Shown here in pieces: positions 43,687 through 52,191 of a stretch of 57,993 nt of DNA (positions are counted from its first letter, which is position 1; each line of letters begins with the position of its first letter). Both the position numbers and the translations under genes were made by a program. The notes beneath the pieces were generated by a model. The model saw nothing but the letters and a program-made list of their open reading frames with translations, ran no database searches and was not told the DNA's origin. The stretch is from Mesobacillus foraminis (GTDB lineage Bacteria > Bacillota > Bacilli > Bacillales > Cytobacillaceae): positions 1 to 57,993 of the forward strand of contig NZ_SLVV01000019.1 of the NCBI RefSeq assembly GCF_004340465.1, written 5' to 3'.

Positions 43687-44145
43687 CTATCTCTTATGTT
43701 CTGCTGCCTCGGCAGTTTGTTTTACCTTTTCAACGAAGGATACCACTGTCTTTTTATTTGCAAATAGAAGAAAAATCTTCGCATACCATTTTAAGGCCAT
43801 ATTTGTTGCCGTATAACTAAAAGAAATTTTATTTTCATTTACTTTGGCCAACTCATAAAGCGCGGTAATTTCGAACATATTCGCCAACACAAACCCGACC
43901 TTCAGCTTCTTTGCATCAGGAGTATTAAGATATTCCAGTGTTTCTACATCATACTCCACCACTCTTTTTCCTTCCTTGTATTTTTGCCGGAAGATACTCC
44001 CTGTTCCTTCAGGGGTTACTTTTACAGGCTCATGTCCAATCACCTGCGGCATGATCTTTTGCATTTCTTCAAGCGATGAATTGAACAGCTTCCATACTTG
44101 TTCAATCGGCGCCTCAATTTCAGTCTCGCTGCTCCATTTTTTCAA
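43687..44145 (-). CDS. SRPBCC family (START/Bet v1-like) protein
   Basis: The 152-residue protein begins KKWSSETEIEAPIEQVWKLF, the typical first strand and helix of SRPBCC ligand-binding proteins, and has GTGSIFRQKYKEGKR and a long C-terminal helix. It would bind a small hydrophobic ligand. The TTG at 44145 is 8 bases after GGGAG and is preferred; a GTG at 44154 abuts that site. It appears cotranscribed with the HXXEE gene, whose start is within 12 bases of its stop. Confidence 0.82.
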   Translation of the reverse strand: MKKWSSETEIEAPIEQVWKLFNSSLEEMQKIMPQVIGHEPVKVTPEGTGSIFRQKYKEGKRVVEYDVETLEYLNTPDAKKLKVGFVLANMFEITALYELAKVNENKISFSYTATNMALKWYAKIFLLFANKKTVVSFVEKVKQTAEAAEHKR

Positions 44146-44269
44146 ATGGCCCACTCCCTCGATTTTAAAGATTAATCCTAAAATATATGTACTGCCAGCA
44201 ATTCCCCGTTACGTTTTGAATCATTTGGGGTAAATATTTTTATACTACGAAAAAGGAGGTCCAACTCAA

Positions 44270-44626
44270 ATGATCATTGTCTACTTAAGTCTTGCGGTTG
44301 TTATCGGCTCGCTTGCTTATCTGGGTTTTGCTGTCTTCAAGACAATCAAAGCATCGAAACCTGCAATGGATAGCCTGAACGAAACTGCCCAGCGGATGCA
44401 GGTAAAAGCGGATACGATCAAGACAGAAACCGATAAGCTTAAAGATAACCAGCAGGAAATCATGGCTGATATTGAAGATAAAAAGAAAGCGGTCAATTCG
44501 GCTGTTTTCGCTGTCAAACAAACTCCGGTAATGTTCAAGCAGCTTGCCAAAACCAAGCCGGTTGCTGCTTTAGAACGCAGGAGAAAAGGACGACTATGGA
44601 AAATGGCCCACCAAAACCGTGCCTAA
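44270..44626 (+). CDS. DUF948-type membrane-anchored coiled-coil protein
   Basis: The 118-residue product has a single N-terminal membrane helix (residues 2-25) followed by a helical, charged region with ASKPAMDSLNETAQRMQVK and repeated heptads up to about residue 80. This resembles DUF948/YtxG-like general stress proteins. The start at 44270 follows AAAAAGGAGGTCCAACTCAA. It is divergent from the SRPBCC gene. Function unknown. Confidence 0.72.
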   Translation: MIIVYLSLAVVIGSLAYLGFAVFKTIKASKPAMDSLNETAQRMQVKADTIKTETDKLKDNQQEIMADIEDKKKAVNSAVFAVKQTPVMFKQLAKTKPVAALERRRKGRLWKMAHQNRA

Positions 44627-44644
44627 TTTCAAATGAAAAGATAG

Positions 44645-44672
44645 CCGGGAGCATGACGCTTTCGGTTTTTTT
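44645..44672 (+). terminator. Terminator after the DUF948-type gene
   Basis: CCGGGAGC and GCTTTCGG pair (8 bp with two wobbles) around ATGAC and are followed by seven T. Confidence 0.7.
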
Positions 44673-44674
44673 CA

Positions 44675-45235
44675 TTAAAAATATTTCGCATATACGCAGG
44701 TATCCCTCAGCTCTGTTCCATCAGCGGATACATCATCATTCTTCAAAATGCCTTCCAGCTTAAAACCCAGTCGCTCGGGAATAGCCCGGCTTTTGATATT
44801 CTTGGAATCACAGCGGATTTCAATTCTGCGGGCCTTCAATTCCTCCCTTGCAAAATCGGCAATTCCTTCGACTGCTTCTGTCATATATCCGCAGCCGCTG
44901 AACCTTGAATCGATCCAGTATCCTATTTCAAATTTGGGCACTGACCAGTTGATGCGATGCAATCCTGATGAAGCTATGAACTCACCCGTTTCACGAAGGA
45001 ACACCAGCAGCCGCAAGTCTTCTCTTTTTATATAATTGGCAATTGCCTGGCGGATATTTCCTTCAACGTCTTCCCTGGACTGATCTTTCTGGGCAAATGG
45101 CATCCATGGTTTTAATTCGTTCTTTGAAGCCTCCAACGCGTTAAACACAGCTTCACCATCACCAGACCGCGCCATTCGTATGAGCAGTCTTTTTGTTGTA
45201 AACTCCTCAGGAATATCCAGAATAATTGGATTCAT
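44675..45235 (-). CDS. GNAT family N-acetyltransferase (RimJ/RimL type)
   Basis: The 186-residue protein has the GNAT core of the RimJ/RimL subgroup: LLIRMARSGDGEAVFNAL at the N-terminus, GYWIDSRFSGCGYMTEAVEGI at the acetyl-CoA site and the conserved SRAIPERLGFKLEG near the C-terminus. Members acetylate ribosomal protein N-termini or small amines. The start at 45235 has GGGGAG 12 bases upstream, which is loose. It is convergent with the DUF948-type gene. The substrate is unknown. Confidence 0.88.
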   Translation of the reverse strand: MNPIILDIPEEFTTKRLLIRMARSGDGEAVFNALEASKNELKPWMPFAQKDQSREDVEGNIRQAIANYIKREDLRLLVFLRETGEFIASSGLHRINWSVPKFEIGYWIDSRFSGCGYMTEAVEGIADFAREELKARRIEIRCDSKNIKSRAIPERLGFKLEGILKNDDVSADGTELRDTCVYAKYF

Positions 45236-45406
45236 TTATATTCACGTCTCCCCTCGTTTTTATTGTAACTCTTTTTGAATAATTGGACTATTTAATCGGT
45301 ACGCATTAAGGAGCAATACGATACGGACCCTATCAGCGTAAATCAACTAGTTCTTTTTGCATATATATTAGTTTCTGAACATTTTAAAATCAGTATAAAG
45401 GTACCA

Positions 45407-45435
45407 TTGTATTAATTCGCCTCTCTAATTAAAAT
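45407..45435 (+). promoter_or_regulatory. SigA-type promoter of the secreted M14 peptidase
   Basis: TTGTAT (45407-45412) and TAAAAT (45430-45435) are spaced by 17 bases, about 50 bases before the TTG start. Confidence 0.55.
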
Positions 45436-45490
45436 ACAATTACCGTATAATTATACATAAAGCATCTTAACAATACATGGAGGGATTTCG

Positions 45491-47887
45491 TTGAAAAAGG
45501 GAAAGGTTATTTCCGGACTTCTTGCTGTCAGCCTGCTGACATCCACACCGTGGGCAGTGCTTGCGGAAAGTCCAAAGTGGCAAAACGTAAACGTCAATGA
45601 AGAAAAGGACGGAAGCCTGTTTAACTCGGAAAACTATGACTTTATGAAGTTTTCAAAGATCGGGGGAAAGCTGGCGGAAATCGACCAGCAATCCAACCGT
45701 GTAAAGGTTGAGGTAAAGGGAACCTCATCAGATGGACATCCCCTCTATGTGGTTACCATCGCTGATCCGACCACACAAGGAAAGTTCGGCAAAATCCAGG
45801 CTTTAAGGAAGCGAATGTTCAAGAACCCTGGGAAGGCCCAGGATTGGATAAAGGCAAACCCTGACTTCAAAGTGCCGATCATGATCAATGGTTCCATTCA
45901 TGGGACAGAGTTTGTCGGAACCGATGCGGTCATGCAGCTGATTGAACGCTTTGCTACACAGAATGATGCAGAAACAAAGAAGATCCTTGCAAATAATATC
46001 CTTATTTTTAACGTCGTCCAAAACCCTGACGGCCGTGTGGACGCCACCCGCTTCAATGGAGAGGGAATCGACCTGAATCGTGACTTCATCACGCAGTCAC
46101 AGCCTGAAACAAGGGAAACAGTTGAGTTGCTTAAAGAATGGAACCCGATGGTCTTCCTGGATACGCACGGGTACGTGAAAAATTACGGACCGAATCTGCA
46201 AGGATTGATTGAGCCATGTACGCCTCCTCATAACCCTAACTATGAATATGATCTTTATAATAAGTGGGCTTACGCGCAGGCTGAGGCTATGGAAGCTGAA
46301 ATCATGGAAGATAAGGCTAGCTTTGAAGGAAACCTGTACCAAACCATGAATGGCTCTTATATCCCTCAGCGCGACGATGCGGCTGGCTGGGATGATTACC
46401 CGCCAATCTTCACTCCAATGTACGCGATGTACCACGGTGCATACGGGCATACACTTGAAGCGCCTACAAATGATGAAGACGGCGTGCGCTGGATGTACAA
46501 TGCCATCATGGGTTCATTGAAATATGCTACTGAAAATAAAGAAGCAATGATCACTGACCAGATTGAAATTTTTAAGCGGGGCATCAACTTTGATCACCCA
46601 ACCCATCAAGACGGCCATTTCCCGAACGCCTACATCCTGCCAGTGGACGAAAAGGATCCTACGGTAACCCAAAAAGCTGTTAACCATCTGATCAACAATG
46701 ACATTGAAGTGGTACAAGCTTCAAAGGCCTTTACAGCAGGCGGCAAATCCTATGGTAAAGGAACCTATATTGTAAAAATGGACCAGGCGAAAGCGGGTCT
46801 TGCGAACACCATGCTTTGGGATGGAGAAGACATCTCCAACGACACTCCTGCCATGTATGACATTTCCGCATGGAGCCTGCCTGAGCTTTGGGGCTTTGAA
46901 GCCAATCCTGTCCATGAGGCAGTGAATATTACAGCTTCCAAGGTCAATCAGGTTGCAGGCCAGGGTTCTATTGCTGGCAAAGGGCCTTTCCTGATTCCAA
47001 ACAGCTCTGTCAAAGCCGTTAATCTTGTAAACACCCTTCTTCAGCAAGGAGTTACGGTTAAGCGTGATGAAGAGAGCGGCAACTTCTATGCGGTTGCAGC
47101 AGCCAACCAGGTATCAGCAGCAGTGAAAGAATCCGGACTGCAAATCGGAACAGCTGCCGTGCCTAAAAGCGCACAGGCCATTGACAGCCTGAAGGTTGCC
47201 ATTCTGAAAGACGGCGGCATGGGGAAAGTCCAATCTCATTCCGGCACAAAACTTGCACTTAAGCGTCTAGGATTTGATGTAACCGAAGTAACTCCTGTCG
47301 AGGTTGCTGACAATGGGCTGAACGGATACGATGTATTTGTTTACAGCGGCACGGAAAGCTTGATTTCTACTAATCTAAGTGCTGCTAACAAAGAATTCGG
47401 CTTCCAGAATGCAGGACAATACGATACTTTCAAAGCAAATGTCAGCTCGTTCGTTAATGGCGGCGGCAAATACATCGCTGTAGGTGCCGGGGCGTCAAGA
47501 GCGACCAAAACCCTTGGTTTGACTGATGATACGATCAACTCTGGTGGTTCAAACAGTAATGGTATTGTTCAGGTGAACTATGAAGGTACCGGAGTAACTG
47601 CTGGATACGGGAAGAATGACCTAGGTTTTGTTTATCGTCCAGTTTCGTATACAGGTACTGAAAACGATAAAGTATTGGCTTCATTCGGGGATGGTGACTT
47701 CTTCCTTGCAGGCCACTGGGCAGATAGTGGCAGATCGACTGTCCTTGACCCACAGGAAGCTAGCGGCCAGGCCGTCATTGTAAAAGAACAGGATAAAGAC
47801 GTCACCCTAATCGGTCTCGAGGCAGGCTTCCGTGACCACACCGACTACCTGTTCAGACTATTATCAAATGCTATTTTTACAAAGTAA
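45491..47887 (+). CDS. Secreted M14 family zinc carboxypeptidase
   Basis: The 798-residue protein starts with a signal peptide (KKGKVISGLLAVSLLTSTP, cleavage after VLA) and a metallocarboxypeptidase domain. Zinc and catalytic residues appear in SIHGTEF (about 136 and 139), FLDTHGY (about 225), NPDGR and LNRDF, and the catalytic glutamate in HTLEAP (about 323). About 400 further residues follow without a recognised domain, including GLEAGFRDH near the end. The start is TTG at 45491 after GGAGGGATTTCG. It is probably exported to the wall or medium to degrade peptides. Confidence 0.92.
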   Translation: MKKGKVISGLLAVSLLTSTPWAVLAESPKWQNVNVNEEKDGSLFNSENYDFMKFSKIGGKLAEIDQQSNRVKVEVKGTSSDGHPLYVVTIADPTTQGKFGKIQALRKRMFKNPGKAQDWIKANPDFKVPIMINGSIHGTEFVGTDAVMQLIERFATQNDAETKKILANNILIFNVVQNPDGRVDATRFNGEGIDLNRDFITQSQPETRETVELLKEWNPMVFLDTHGYVKNYGPNLQGLIEPCTPPHNPNYEYDLYNKWAYAQAEAMEAEIMEDKASFEGNLYQTMNGSYIPQRDDAAGWDDYPPIFTPMYAMYHGAYGHTLEAPTNDEDGVRWMYNAIMGSLKYATENKEAMITDQIEIFKRGINFDHPTHQDGHFPNAYILPVDEKDPTVTQKAVNHLINNDIEVVQASKAFTAGGKSYGKGTYIVKMDQAKAGLANTMLWDGEDISNDTPAMYDISAWSLPELWGFEANPVHEAVNITASKVNQVAGQGSIAGKGPFLIPNSSVKAVNLVNTLLQQGVTVKRDEESGNFYAVAAANQVSAAVKESGLQIGTAAVPKSAQAIDSLKVAILKDGGMGKVQSHSGTKLALKRLGFDVTEVTPVEVADNGLNGYDVFVYSGTESLISTNLSAANKEFGFQNAGQYDTFKANVSSFVNGGGKYIAVGAGASRATKTLGLTDDTINSGGSNSNGIVQVNYEGTGVTAGYGKNDLGFVYRPVSYTGTENDKVLASFGDGDFFLAGHWADSGRSTVLDPQEASGQAVIVKEQDKDVTLIGLEAGFRDHTDYLFRLLSNAIFTK

Positions 47888-47900
47888 TAGAATGTATGAA

Positions 47901-47927
47901 GCCCGGCATGATGAATGCCGGGCTTTT
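47901..47927 (+). terminator. Terminator of the secreted M14 peptidase gene
   Basis: GCCCGGCAT and ATGCCGGGC form a 9-bp stem with a 5-base loop, followed by TTTT. Confidence 0.88.
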
Positions 47928-47990
47928 GACTATTTATTTAAGTTGAAACGGATTAAGCCAAATTAACTGCTGCAATCATAGACAGGTTTT

Positions 47991-48101
47991 ACTCTACGTT
48001 TTTCACGATTACACTCCGGAATCCGCCATTTATTCTACGATAATCATGCTATTCTCTACGAAAATACACCCTTACTCTACGAAAATCCCGTTTTACACTA
48101 C
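47991..48101. repeat. Six-unit degenerate tandem repeat of about 21 bp
   Basis: The motif (A)CTCTACG recurs at 47991, 48011 (ACACTCCG), 48032 (ATTCTACG), 48052 (ATTCTCTACG), 48074 (ACTCTACG) and 48095 (ACACTAC), with spacings of 20-22 bases. GAAAAT often follows. Read on the other strand the core is CGTAGAGTAA. It lies between the terminator of the secreted peptidase and the stop of the LysM peptidase, in non-coding DNA. Confidence 0.7.
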
Positions 48102-48158
48102 ATTATCCATAAAACCCCAAAAAACCAGCCGGCCAAACTCACAATCCCCCCTTACCCC

Positions 48159-49349
48159 TTACATATAAAGCCCTGCCAGAAAGATTCCCAGCGCCTCCTC
48201 ATAAATCTCGTCAAACTGGGAAAGTGGCAGCGGGTTGATGCCGAATCCAAGTTCCACGGTAAAGCCCGGCCGGCGCCAGTCCTGGATGAACCAGTCTTTG
48301 TAGCCTGCATAGCTTTCAATGGTTTTAACAGGCTGATAGCCGCTCACCCGACCGAATTCCTGAACAATCCTTTCTGACTCGGGTGGTTCCTGGTTTTCGA
48401 ATCCCCAGTATATGACCTCGCCCTGGGTATGAAAGGCAAGCACCCTGGCAAAGTCCCGGCGCCTCGTAAGTTCGGCCATGGCAATGGCTTCCGGTTCACT
48501 CAAAGGCCTTTCCCCTACATAATCTCTTGGTCCTGGCCCAACCTGATTCCGCTCTTTTTCCAGCTCCCACCTTGCTGGAAATTGGTCGTTTAAGTCCACG
48601 CCCCTGATATTCGCTTTCCATCCGGTAAAATCGGTGCTTCCCCCATTCAGTTCCACGACAGAGCTCCGATATGGTTCATCAGGGGGCGGCCCATTCAGAA
48701 CTAGATTTACGCCATCAGGATTCACCATTGGCACTACTGACAGCAAATTCTCTCCATAAAACCGCTGCATCGACAGCCCGCGAATCGGATTGCGGTTCGT
48801 CAAAGCGAGAAGATAATCGTTTAAAAAGGTCATGATAACGGGTGTCGTAATCCATTCGTTTGCATGGAAAGACCCGTTATAGTGGACCCGCTTTGCTCCA
48901 TTCCCGACCAGAACCTCCGGAATCCGTCTCCCCAGCACTGAATTTCCGGCAGAAGGAAGCCTGATAAAGGGATAGACCCGTTCAAGCCTGCTCAAATCAT
49001 TCATCATCGTGCTGTAATCATATTCCTTCCTCCCTTGCACAAGCCTCCAGGTGATCTTCTGCGGAACTTTTATCACCTGGCCTTCCCTCAGACGGTTTGG
49101 ATTGATATTTTGATTAACAAGGGATAGAGCATCCACGGCAAGATTTCTCCTTTGAGCAATGCCCCACAGTGTGTCACCGCGCCTGATTACATAATCAGTG
49201 CTCACATATCCTGGTATGCGCACCCTTTGCCCAATGACTAAACTCCCTGGCTCTATATCCCGATTGGAATCAATGATGAGCTGCAGTCCAATGTTAAAAA
49301 CCTGGCTGTATTGCCAGAGGGAATCTCCACGTCTTACAAAAACATCCAT
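48159..49349 (-). CDS. LysM-M14 gamma-D-glutamyl-diaminopimelate endopeptidase-type protein
   Basis: The 396-residue protein has two N-terminal LysM domains (about residues 1-48 and 51-95; RRGDTLWGIAQRRNL) and a C-terminal M14 domain. Zinc ligands are visible in SFHANEW and AFHTQGE, with catalytic glutamate in TVELGFG. This layout matches endopeptidase I of Lysinibacillus sphaericus, which cuts gamma-D-Glu-meso-diaminopimelate bonds in peptidoglycan fragments. There is no signal peptide, as in that enzyme, pointing to cortex or muropeptide recycling inside the cell. The start at 49349 follows TAGGAGGAGCAGTC. Confidence 0.92.
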   Translation of the reverse strand: MDVFVRRGDSLWQYSQVFNIGLQLIIDSNRDIEPGSLVIGQRVRIPGYVSTDYVIRRGDTLWGIAQRRNLAVDALSLVNQNINPNRLREGQVIKVPQKITWRLVQGRKEYDYSTMMNDLSRLERVYPFIRLPSAGNSVLGRRIPEVLVGNGAKRVHYNGSFHANEWITTPVIMTFLNDYLLALTNRNPIRGLSMQRFYGENLLSVVPMVNPDGVNLVLNGPPPDEPYRSSVVELNGGSTDFTGWKANIRGVDLNDQFPARWELEKERNQVGPGPRDYVGERPLSEPEAIAMAELTRRRDFARVLAFHTQGEVIYWGFENQEPPESERIVQEFGRVSGYQPVKTIESYAGYKDWFIQDWRRPGFTVELGFGINPLPLSQFDEIYEEALGIFLAGLYM

Positions 49350-49444
49350 GACTGCTCCTCCTAGTTCTCAGAATCGCATCTGTATAAAAATATGCAGGAA
49401 GAGGGGGGATTATTTCTCCGTTATCCTGAGCTCCTTCCCGAGAT

Positions 49445-49479
49445 AAAAAAAATGCCTGAGGTGAGACCTCAAGGCATTT
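49445..49479 (-). terminator. Terminator of the YtkA-like lipoprotein gene
   Basis: On the minus strand ATGCCT-GAGG (with one bulged T) pairs with CCTCAGGCAT around TCTCA and is followed by eight T. Confidence 0.82.
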
Positions 49480-49502
49480 CTGACATCGTTTCAATATTTA
49501 GC

Positions 49503-50276
49503 TTATTTGACTGTAATGGTGAACATTTGATGCTCGTGAAGGCTTCCTTTTGTCACATGTACATTGATTTGGTATGTACCGCTCTCGGAAAAGGTCCTTT
49601 CAGCTTCATAAACCCCTTCACCAGCCTCAGCAGCCTCAATGAATTCATGCTTTTCCTGGCCTTCTTTCCAAATTTCGAAACGGATTTCAGCCTGTGTCAA
49701 TGGCTTCCCTGCTTCCTGAATGGAGACTGATAAATTTGTTTTCTCATTGACCTTCAGCTCCGTTCCTGACTGAAAATCCACAGTGACGGTACTTTCATGA
49801 CCGTGGCCGTGTTCATGGGATTCTTCCCCTGAACCTGATGTTGAATCATCATGATGCTCGTGATGCTCTTGTTCAGCGGGATTACCGACAATCAGCTCCT
49901 TGCTTGGCATATTATGCATATCCCTGGCAGTAACATGAGCGGTTATTTTGTATGTCCCCTCCGAGTCAAATTGTTTTTCAGCAGAGTATACACCCTTCCC
50001 TTTGTGCTCGGCTTCAAGCATCTCGGATTCGGTTCCTCCCTCCTCCCTGATCTCAAATTTAACTTCATTCGCGTCTTCAACCACTTCGTTGCCTTGTGTG
50101 ACTGCAGCTTCGAGCACAACCGCTGCGCCTGCTTCGAGCTGGCCCTCCGGCAATCGCAAATCCACTTCAATTAATTCAGGAACTTCTTGATCCTGTTCTG
50201 ACTGTCCGCCATCATTACTGCAAGCCGCCAAAACACCCACAATTAAAAATGCAAACAATAAAGAAATCTTTTTCAT
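49503..50276 (-). CDS. YtkA-like lipoprotein with two FixH-type domains and a His-rich linker
   Basis: The 257-residue protein has a lipoprotein signal (KKISLLFAFLIVGVLAAC; lipobox VLAAC, acylated Cys about 20). Two copies of a YtkA-like domain follow, each with a matching GVYxAEKxFxSEGTY or GVYEAERTFSESGTY segment. Between them lies a histidine-rich stretch (EHHEHHDD and HEHGHGHE) that could bind metal. The start at 50276 follows AGGGGTATAGAC; the longer open frame upstream has no SD. It faces outward from the membrane. YtkA proteins have been linked to copper or respiratory assembly; that role here is inference. Confidence 0.87.
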   Translation of the reverse strand: MKKISLLFAFLIVGVLAACSNDGGQSEQDQEVPELIEVDLRLPEGQLEAGAAVVLEAAVTQGNEVVEDANEVKFEIREEGGTESEMLEAEHKGKGVYSAEKQFDSEGTYKITAHVTARDMHNMPSKELIVGNPAEQEHHEHHDDSTSGSGEESHEHGHGHESTVTVDFQSGTELKVNEKTNLSVSIQEAGKPLTQAEIRFEIWKEGQEKHEFIEAAEAGEGVYEAERTFSESGTYQINVHVTKGSLHEHQMFTITVK

Positions 50277-50470
50277 GTCTATACCCCTATTCAAATATGA
50301 TTCTAGAACTAATAATACCTTAATTATATATAGCTGTTGTATTAAAAGTATGAACTTTATTCTGTTCATCCATAAGCAAACCTTATCATTTATCATCATG
50401 ATTATGAAATTTTATCTGCTTAGTAATAAGCGTAAAATAAATACTGACAAAGGAAGGGGGCAGAGTTTTT

Positions 50471-50841
50471 ATGGGTTTTGCATTAAAAGGAATTGACCAT
50501 GTTCAGCTGGCAGCTCCAAAAGGATCAGAAGAAGCAGCGAGAAGTTTTTTTGCAGGGATTCTTGGAATGACCGAAATCGAAAAACCGGAAAAATTGAGGA
50601 AACGCGGGGGAGTCTGGTTTCAATTTGGCAGCAGTCAGCTCCATATTGGAATTGAAGAACCCTTTGTACCAGCACGGAAAGCTCACCCTGCCTTTGCAAC
50701 TCTGAAAACCTCAAGTCATTAAGAAAGCATTTACGGGAGAATAATACTGCATTCCTTGAGGACAGCAGCCTTCCGGGAGCAGACCGGATCTATATCAATG
50801 ATCCGTTTGGGAATCGAATCGAAATTTTAGAATGGATATAA
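50471..50841 (+). pseudogene. VOC family (glyoxalase-like) protein, frameshifted
   Basis: The first frame encodes GIDHVQLAAPKGSEEAARSF through RKAHPAFAT and then stops at 50722. A second frame from about 50698 continues ENLKSLRKHLRENNTAF and PGADRIYINDPFGNRIEILE to a stop at 50839-50841. Together they make one complete VOC-domain protein of about 123 residues. The join requires one missing base between about 50696 and 50708. Metal ligands and the DPFGNRIE signature are intact, so this is a recent mutation or a sequencing error. Confidence 0.87.
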
Positions 50842-50851
50842 GAGAAGATGA

Positions 50852-50874
50852 GGCCTGAGTTCTGGGCCTTTTTC
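50852..50874 (+). terminator. Terminator after the VOC gene
   Basis: AGGCC and GGCCT pair around an 8-9 base loop and are followed by TTTTT. Confidence 0.6.
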
Positions 50875-50964
50875 ATTTGTCTGAGGTGCTTTTATACTGT
50901 TTCCCTTTTATATTTGTTATAATATTTTGATATCCCGATTAATTAGTTGAAAGAAGTGTCACCG

Positions 50965-52173
50965 ATGAACCAACAGCAGGCTGGAAAGCGCAATTTGGCA
51001 ATCATGTGGTTTGCCAATTTCTTTGTCGCAGGCAGCATGACCATGATCATGCCTTTTCTTTCCTTGTATATAGAAACGTTTGGCCAATTCTCGGATGAGT
51101 ATGTCAAGCACTGGTCAGGAATGACCTTTGGAATTACATTTGTGACAGCCTTTCTGTTCTCCCCTGTCATTGGGAGAATGGGTGATCGGCATGGCCGTAA
51201 AAAAATCCTTATTTTTATGGCTATTGGAATGGGACTGGCCATGCTCATGCTAGGTTCTGCCGAGTCAGTAGGGGAATTATTCATTCTAAGACTGATGATG
51301 GGCTTCTTTTCCGGCTTCATCCCTGTCTCCCAGGCTTTTATCTCCACCCAGACCTCCAAGGAAGTGGCCGGGCGGGTCCTTGGGACTCTCCAGACCGGGA
51401 GCATTACCGGTTCCTTAATCGGCCCGATGATTGGAGGAATTCTTGCTGACTCCTATGGATATGCAGCCACCTTCCAATCCACTGCCGCTTTTATCTTTCT
51501 GTCTGCCATTCTTGTATTTACCGTGAAAGAATACCGAGTTGATATTAGTAAACATTCAAAAACGACCTACAGTTCAAAGGAAGTCTGGAGGCATATTGTT
51601 AAAAATCCAATCCTGCTGAATATCCTTCTGATCTCAGTTCTCGTACAGATTGCCAATTTTAGCATCCAGCCAATTTTGTCGCTTTATGTGGGAGAGCTGA
51701 ACGGAATGCAGAATATAGCCTTCTATTCGGGAATCGCTTTTTCAGCCGCCGGCCTTGGCAACCTGATGATGGCACGAAAGTGGGGAGAGTTTGCTGATAA
51801 AATCGGCTATGTCAGGATTCTTGTGGCCCTGTTAATTCTATCCGCAATCTTCTATCTACCAGGAGCCTTTGTCTCAAATATCTGGCAGCTCATTGTCATT
51901 CGTTTTGCTCTGGGGATTACCCTGGGCGGAATCATCCCTGTAAGAATAGCCTATATCCGCCATAAAGCTCCGGTTGCCATGCAGGGGGAAGTGCTGGGCT
52001 ACAATACAAGCCTCCGCTTTCTTGGCAATATCATCGGCCCTGTGCTTGGAGGTTTTGTATCCGGCTGGTTCGGTTTTTCCTCCGTGTTCTTCATAACAAG
52101 TTTCCTCTTGCTTGTCAGCGGACTTATTCTTTTGGGGTCACTATACCGCCATCCAGAGTTTGCCGAAAATTAA
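50965..52173 (+). CDS. MFS multidrug efflux transporter (DHA1 type)
   Basis: The 402-residue protein has twelve membrane segments and the DHA1 motif A GRMGDRHGRKKI between helices 2 and 3, with a second GEFADKIGYVRI in the C-terminal half. The GSITGSLIGPMIGG region in helix 5 corresponds to motif C of drug/proton antiporters. The start at 50965 was chosen over the TTG at 50947 for homology-like reasons, but the SD is weak (AAGAAGTG). It is 18 bases before a kinase-like gene and may be cotranscribed with it. Confidence 0.9.
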   Translation: MNQQQAGKRNLAIMWFANFFVAGSMTMIMPFLSLYIETFGQFSDEYVKHWSGMTFGITFVTAFLFSPVIGRMGDRHGRKKILIFMAIGMGLAMLMLGSAESVGELFILRLMMGFFSGFIPVSQAFISTQTSKEVAGRVLGTLQTGSITGSLIGPMIGGILADSYGYAATFQSTAAFIFLSAILVFTVKEYRVDISKHSKTTYSSKEVWRHIVKNPILLNILLISVLVQIANFSIQPILSLYVGELNGMQNIAFYSGIAFSAAGLGNLMMARKWGEFADKIGYVRILVALLILSAIFYLPGAFVSNIWQLIVIRFALGITLGGIIPVRIAYIRHKAPVAMQGEVLGYNTSLRFLGNIIGPVLGGFVSGWFGFSSVFFITSFLLLVSGLILLGSLYRHPEFAEN

Positions 52174-52191
52174 TAAAGCGAGGATCTGAAG

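Noticed and set aside
47981-48110. Tandem motif array interpreted as CRISPR
   Set aside because: Units are about 21 bases with no alternation of conserved repeat and unique spacer, and there are no cas genes in the window.
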